Source: Thermoplasmatota archaeon
Lineage (GTDB): Archaea; Thermoplasmatota; Thermoplasmata; UBA10834
Direction of reading: 5' to 3'
Assembly: GCA_018818785.1 (NCBI GenBank)
Contig: JAHIRF010000002.1
Coordinates: 62,001 to 126,000, forward strand
Length of the DNA: 64,000 bases
Part shown: piece by piece, positions 59,856-64,000 of the stretch
Layout of the letters: each line of letters starts with the position of its first letter
Numbering within the stretch: the first letter of the stretch is position 1
The notes under the pieces: model-generated
What the model was told of the DNA's origin: nothing
The model's database searches: none
Seen by the model: only the letters and a program-made list of their open reading frames with translations
Position numbers and translations under genes: made by a program

Positions 59856-60617
59856 ATGACAGATGTTTCACCAAGCGAGCTGATGGTAATAGTCGCTGCG
59901 AGGGAACTCAAGGACGGAGAGTCTGTCTTGGTCGGTGTCGGAATACCGAACCTCGCTGCCAACCTCGCGAAGAAGCTGCAGGCACCGGGACTCAACATGG
60001 TATACGAATCCGGCGCAGTCGGATCCAACCCGAGCAGGATGCCCTTGTCGATAGGCGACCCATGCCTTGTGACTGGTGCGAAGAGCGTATGCTCTATGTA
60101 CGAGCAGTTCGCATATTATCTCCAGGGCGGGAGAATCGATGTAGGTTTCCTAGGAGGGGCTCAGATCGACAAGTACGGCAACATCAACTCGACGATAATA
60201 GGCAATTACAAGACCCCGAAAGTGAGACTACCAGGAAGTGGCGGTGCTTGCGATATAGCCTCGAACGTGAAGAAGATCATAGTGATCACCCCCCATGAGA
60301 AGCGCAGATTCGTGGAGAAGGTCGATTTCAAGACGAGCCCCGGCTTCATGGATGGAAAAGAATCCTGGAAGAAGCTGGGACTTCAGGGCGGTGGCCCATA
60401 TGCGGTCGTCACCAACCTAGGCACGATGAAGTTCGATGAGGTCACTGGAGAGATGACCCTCGTATCCTTGCATCCGGGTGCTACCGTTGAGGTGATCAAG
60501 GAGAACACCCCGTGGGATCTGAAGATCTCGCCGAAACTGGAGAACACGCCACCACCGACCGAGAGGGAGATCTCTACACTGAGAGCGCTCGATCCGGATA
60601 ACATCTACCTTGGGTGA
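59856..60617 (+). CDS. Family I CoA-transferase, beta subunit
   Basis: This 253-residue protein (ATG 59856, seven bases after GGAGGT, with ATG 59850 as alternative) contains VGVGIPNLAANLAKKLQAPG and the likely catalytic Glu in VYESGAVGS. GGRIDVGFLGGAQIDKYGNINS, then GACDIASNVKKIIVITPHEK and a C-terminal LHPGATVEVI follow. The catalytic Glu forms the covalent CoA thioester in this family. It is the partner of the alpha subunit 13 bases upstream. Confidence 0.88.
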   Translation: MTDVSPSELMVIVAARELKDGESVLVGVGIPNLAANLAKKLQAPGLNMVYESGAVGSNPSRMPLSIGDPCLVTGAKSVCSMYEQFAYYLQGGRIDVGFLGGAQIDKYGNINSTIIGNYKTPKVRLPGSGGACDIASNVKKIIVITPHEKRRFVEKVDFKTSPGFMDGKESWKKLGLQGGGPYAVVTNLGTMKFDEVTGEMTLVSLHPGATVEVIKENTPWDLKISPKLENTPPPTEREISTLRALDPDNIYLG

Positions 60618-60623
60618 TCTCAG

Positions 60624-61991
60624 ATGCCTCCATATGACGCCGTGGCCGAATACAAGGCCAAGACGCAGAAGAGCGCAAAATGGTTCGAGTTCGCGAAGGA
60701 GTACCTGCCTGGCGGGGTGACGGGGAACGTGAAGTTCTATGCGCCATACCCGATATACGCGAACAAGGCGAAAGGGTCACACATCTGGGACCTGGATGGG
60801 AACGAATACATCGACTACATGCTGTGTTTCGGCCCGATGATACTCGGGCATGGCCATCCGAAGGTGCATGAGGCCATCATAAAGCAGCTAGAAACTGATG
60901 GAACGGCGATATTCGGTGCTCCACACGAGATGGAGGCAAAGATGGCGCAGCGCCTCGAGAAGATCTTCCCATGCGCAGAATATGTTCGTTTCACAAACTC
61001 TGGACTCGAGGCGACCCTTCACTCGCTTAGAATCGCCAGGGGATACAAGAAGAAGAACAGGATCGCTAAGTTCGAGGGGCACTATCATGGATGCTACGAT
61101 GAGGCGCTCGTGAGCCTGACCCCGAGCGAAGAGGTCGCTGGACCAGAAGCCGCGCCTCAGGCTGTCGCATGCTCTATGGGAACATCGGAATACACACTAC
61201 AGAGTACACAGGTGCTCCCGTTCAACGATATCCATGACACGATCCGACTATTGAAGGCCCACAAGAACGACCTAGCGGCCGTCATCATGGAACCGGTGCA
61301 GCGTGGTTTCATTGAAGGGGAGCCGGAGTTCCTTAAGGCGGTCCGTGAGACCACCACAGAGCTGGACATCGTACTCATATTCGACGAGGTCATGTCCGGT
61401 TTCAGGATGGATAAGCTCGGTGGGGCACAGACCATGGTCGGAATAACTCCGGACCTGATGTGCCTCGGGAAGATCATTGGTGGTGGATTCCCCTGCGGCG
61501 CATTCCTTGGAAGGGAGGATATAATGGATGTCGTCAACCCTGTCACCCGCGGAAAGGAGAACAGGGTGTTCCATGGAGGTACCTTCAACGGGCACCCGAC
61601 GATATTGGCAGCAGGCATGGCAACCATCGACGTGCTGGAGCAGCCTGAGACCTATCCGTACCTTATGAGGATCACGGACAGGTTCCAGGATGGATTGAAC
61701 GACCTGTTCCAGAGACTTGGATTCAATGCGAAAGGCATGGGTCCGGGGTCGACGTTCAATGTCCTGTTCGGCAAGGATGGTCAGAATCTGGACGATGTCC
61801 GCGATTACAGGCACACCCTCAAGGCGGATGAAACCGCACGGAAGAAGTTCGATTTCGGTTTGCTCGCGAGGGGTCTGCACTTCCATCCAGACAAGCCGTT
61901 CTACACATGCACTGAGCACACTGATGAGGACATCGACAACACCCTGGTAGTTGCGGAGGAAGTCCTCAAGAAGATGAAGTCTGCGATGTGA
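60624..61991 (+). CDS. Class III aminotransferase, glutamate-semialdehyde-aminomutase/beta-transaminase type
   Basis: This 455-residue PLP enzyme contains YLPGGVTGNVKFYAPYPIYA, DLDGNEYIDYMLCFGPMILGHGHP, FTNSGLEATLHSLRIARGYK, the PLP Asp254 in IFDEVMSGFR and the PLP Lys283 in LGKIIGGGFPCGAFLG. The family includes glutamate-1-semialdehyde aminomutase, but also beta-amino-acid transaminases such as beta-phenylalanine aminotransferase. No other haem gene is nearby and the operon is catabolic in style, so a transaminase acting on a beta-amino acid (possibly beta-lysine) is the better guess. It ends the operon six bases after the CoA-transferase. Confidence 0.82.
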   Translation: MPPYDAVAEYKAKTQKSAKWFEFAKEYLPGGVTGNVKFYAPYPIYANKAKGSHIWDLDGNEYIDYMLCFGPMILGHGHPKVHEAIIKQLETDGTAIFGAPHEMEAKMAQRLEKIFPCAEYVRFTNSGLEATLHSLRIARGYKKKNRIAKFEGHYHGCYDEALVSLTPSEEVAGPEAAPQAVACSMGTSEYTLQSTQVLPFNDIHDTIRLLKAHKNDLAAVIMEPVQRGFIEGEPEFLKAVRETTTELDIVLIFDEVMSGFRMDKLGGAQTMVGITPDLMCLGKIIGGGFPCGAFLGREDIMDVVNPVTRGKENRVFHGGTFNGHPTILAAGMATIDVLEQPETYPYLMRITDRFQDGLNDLFQRLGFNAKGMGPGSTFNVLFGKDGQNLDDVRDYRHTLKADETARKKFDFGLLARGLHFHPDKPFYTCTEHTDEDIDNTLVVAEEVLKKMKSAM

Positions 61992-62022
61992 GAATGGAAC
62001 GCGGGTTCGAGGGTGGCGGCTG

Positions 62023-62886
62023 TCATACCTCGACCGTCAACTTTCCTTCAAACGCTTTCTCTGCGGGACCGGTCATGACCGCTCTCGCATTTTCATCGAT
62101 TTCTATGACGAGCATTCCGCCTAGGGTCTTGACGTTGACCGGGCCTTGCTGTATCCTATCAAGCATCAACGAGGCTGCTGCACACGCAGTCGAACCAGTC
62201 CCACAGGCCATGCTCTCATTGTAGACTCCACGCTCATATGTCCTCACACTTATATCGTGAGCTCCTGTGATCTGGACATAGTTGATGTTCATCCCCTTCG
62301 GGAATCGTTTCCTGTCGCTATTGACATGCGTTCCGATCTCCACCATCGGGACCGATCTGATGTCATCTGTGAAGATTATTATGTGCGGCTCGCCAGTATT
62401 AAGAAGCGATGCTTTGATAGTAGAATCGCCAATCGATAGGTCTATCGACATCATGGAGTCCTCCGGGTCGCCTTGGTCTGTGATATACTGGGCGAGATCC
62501 TTCCGTTGGGTCCTGACCAATCCCATATCCACCCTGATCCCTTCAGGTGTGCGCTCGGCATGTTTGACGCCGTCTTTCGTCAAGACATCGACAGCAGTCA
62601 TGTCGAGCTTCTCCATGAGAAACGCCGCCACGCATCTGAGTCCATTCCCACACATATCTGCCTCGTTACCCGCGGGTTCGAACAGGCGCATCGATCCGTC
62701 CACTCCGGGAGCTTTCTCGACGAAGAGCACTCCATCTGCGCCTACCCAGAAATGTCTGTCCCAAAGGAACTTCGCCATCTCGCTTCGGTGGGCATCAGGT
62801 ATCCTGTCATCATCCATCTCATCCTTGAGGATGAAATCGTTTCCACAGCCCTGATATTTCTCGAAACGGAACTCGTACCTCATCAT
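62023..62886 (-). CDS. dapF: Diaminopimelate epimerase
   Basis: This 287-residue enzyme has FEKYQGCGNDFIL at the N-terminus, the first catalytic Cys in NEADMCGNGLRCVAAF and the second in SMACGTGSTACAAA. It interconverts LL- and meso-diaminopimelate for lysine synthesis. A TATA box (TTATATCA at 62906-62913) predicts a transcript starting at or next to the tandem ATGs 62886/62883, so it is leaderless. It is convergent with the aminotransferase gene 31 bp away. Confidence 0.93.
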   Translation of the reverse strand: MMRYEFRFEKYQGCGNDFILKDEMDDDRIPDAHRSEMAKFLWDRHFWVGADGVLFVEKAPGVDGSMRLFEPAGNEADMCGNGLRCVAAFLMEKLDMTAVDVLTKDGVKHAERTPEGIRVDMGLVRTQRKDLAQYITDQGDPEDSMMSIDLSIGDSTIKASLLNTGEPHIIIFTDDIRSVPMVEIGTHVNSDRKRFPKGMNINYVQITGAHDISVRTYERGVYNESMACGTGSTACAAASLMLDRIQQGPVNVKTLGGMLVIEIDENARAVMTGPAEKAFEGKLTVEV

Positions 62887-63008
62887 GTCGATTAACGTGG
62901 AGATATGATATAATCCTTGCCAGAGCGACGAACTGTTAAATAATCAGCTCAGAATGACATAGAATACTGAGATCCTATCTCCCTAGGACTGGTCTTTGGA
63001 GGCATCTT

Positions 63009-64000
63009 ATGCACGATATCCTTATTCGGAACGGCAAGGTCATAGACGGAACGGGCTCACCTGGCGTTATGATGGATCTTGTGATCGATGGAACCAAGAT
63101 CGGGAGATTATACAAACCTGGAGATGGCAAGGGATCCATGGAAATAGATGCCGAAGGCCTCGTGGTCTGCCCGGGTTTCGTAGACATTCACACTCATTCT
63201 GATTTCAGCCTATTGGGATGCCCGCTCGCGGAGAGCAAGATACGTCAAGGAGTCACGACTGAACTCTTGGGCAATTGCGGGGGCTCAGCTGCCCCCATTA
63301 TCGGAGCAGCGAGGAAGCAGGCTATGGATTATGCAAAGAAGCTCTGGGTCGATGTGACCTGGTCTAGCTTCGACGAATATCTTCTGCATCTATCTGATGT
63401 GAGGACCTCTGTCAATGTTGCATCACTCGTTGGCGCGGACACGCTGAGGCTTGGCGTGATTGGGGCGAATGACACTCTGGCAACCGAGAATCAGCTACGG
63501 CAGATGAACGAGTTATTAGCGCAGGCCATGATCGAAGGCGCCTATGGCCTCTCATCGGGTCTGATATACGCTCCAGGATGCTTCGCATCAACAGACGAGC
63601 TGACATCCCTCGCATCGACTTCGGCCTCCTTGGGTGGGTTCTATGCGAGTCACATCCGAGGAGAAGGGAGGACCGTCGTGAAAGCGGTGGCCGAAGCAAT
63701 CAAGATAGGTCGAGATGCAGACAGTCGTGTCCAGATATCCCATCATAAGGCGACAGGGATCGACAACTGGGGGCTGGTGTCCAAGACAATAACCATGATC
63801 GAGGCTGCAAGGTCAGAGGGCGTCGATGTCGTCTTCGACGTATATCCATACACTGCGTCCTCTACCTGGCTCAATTCAATTCTCCCGCCGGGCATCCGAG
63901 ACGGTGAGACGGATTCCATATTGAAGAGACTTGGAGATGAGAAGACTAGGGAAGAGATCAAGCGCGCGTTTCAGAACAAGGACACAGACTGGGAGAACAC
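63009..64000 (+). CDS. N-acyl-D-amino-acid deacylase-like amidohydrolase (partial, 3' end outside window)
   Basis: At least 330 residues are present from ATG 63009 (GGAGG six bases upstream). The N-terminus has the amidohydrolase start DILIRNGKVIDGTGSPGV and the metal-binding HTHSDF in VVCPGFVDIHTHSDF. TELLGNCGGSAAP, AYGLSSGLIYAPGCFAS, FYASHIRGEG, RVQISHHKATG and DVYPYTASST follow. These match D-aminoacylases and the closely related dihydroorotase-like family. It probably frees D-amino acids from N-acyl or peptide forms. A divergent TATA region is shared with dapF. Confidence 0.87.
   Translation, partial: MHDILIRNGKVIDGTGSPGVMMDLVIDGTKIGRLYKPGDGKGSMEIDAEGLVVCPGFVDIHTHSDFSLLGCPLAESKIRQGVTTELLGNCGGSAAPIIGAARKQAMDYAKKLWVDVTWSSFDEYLLHLSDVRTSVNVASLVGADTLRLGVIGANDTLATENQLRQMNELLAQAMIEGAYGLSSGLIYAPGCFASTDELTSLASTSASLGGFYASHIRGEGRTVVKAVAEAIKIGRDADSRVQISHHKATGIDNWGLVSKTITMIEAARSEGVDVVFDVYPYTASSTWLNSILPPGIRDGETDSILKRLGDEKTREEIKRAFQNKDTDWEN

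Noticed and set aside
60624..61991. Haem biosynthesis glutamate-1-semialdehyde aminomutase
   Set aside because: The sequence family fits, but the operon contains only CoA-thioester enzymes and no haem genes, so I kept the broader call.
1..64000. CRISPR array, insertion sequence or prophage
   Set aside because: No regularly spaced repeats, transposase, integrase or phage structural genes were found. The few repeats present are short and not regularly spaced.

Overview
The window looks like a chromosomal segment of a euryarchaeon, most likely from the Thermoplasmata side of the tree. This is inferred from gene content and signals, not from a database search. Supporting points are deoxyhypusine synthase, archaeal-type S-adenosylmethionine synthetase, class II HMG-CoA reductase with mevalonate kinase, an archaeal-type PPAT, a DUF2116 zinc-ribbon protein, a DUF835 protein, an Lrp-type regulator and KaiC-like RecA ATPases. 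TATA boxes often lie 25-40 nt upstream of starts with little or no leader. Many genes form short operons and both strands are used. I see no insertion sequence, prophage or CRISPR array.

Layout. 1-2010 holds the 5' part of a CheB-CheR-PAS fusion (minus strand, cut by the window edge). 2234-6569 holds a tandem GNAT protein, several small membrane or basic proteins and a secreted protein, with small dispersed repeats. 7444-15352 is a complete chemotaxis module: receptor, cheW, cheY, cheB, cheA, cheC and cheD in one minus-strand operon, with cheR divergent. 15718-20695 is a branched-chain amino-acid operon (ilvB, ilvN, ilvC, a fumarylacetoacetate-hydrolase-family gene, ilvE). It is preceded by a short reading frame, half of whose codons are Leu, Val or Ile. 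20803-28000 carries a threonine-synthase-like gene, a non-pyrrolysine MttB homologue, tRNA-Leu, a membrane protein, a LeuB-type dehydrogenase, a coiled-coil protein, deoxyhypusine synthase and a CBS protein. 28036-34304 carries a SAP-like/zinc-ribbon protein, a cation exporter, a dTMP-kinase-like gene with no standard start codon, a polyprenol-kinase-like protein, HMG-CoA reductase and mevalonate kinase. 34377-45310 carries DUF2116, a PPAT-DUF84 fusion, two cysteine-rich paralogues behind a multi-PAS kinase, tRNA-Ser, pheT, an MFS transporter, two KaiC-like ATPases and a C45-type Ntn hydrolase. 45380-53375 carries tRNA-Ile, a small conserved protein, an Lrp regulator, a nitroreductase, a zinc-ribbon coiled-coil protein and a 1619-residue DUF835 coiled-coil giant.

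53415-61991 is the most intriguing block. Lysine 2,3-aminomutase and SAM synthetase lie on one strand. Divergent from them is a tight six-gene operon: thiolase, HMG-CoA-synthase-like protein, DUF35 protein, two CoA-transferase subunits and a class III aminotransferase of the glutamate-semialdehyde-aminomutase type. Together they could make a lysine breakdown route: lysine to beta-lysine, transamination of the beta-amino group, CoA transfer, then thiolytic cleavage. The HMG-CoA-synthase-like member appears to lack its catalytic Cys and His. The window ends with diaminopimelate epimerase and the 5' part of an N-acyl-D-amino-acid deacylase-like gene.

The two observations most worth follow-up are the candidate ilv leader peptide with alternative hairpins and the KamA-thiolase-CoA-transferase-transaminase cluster.
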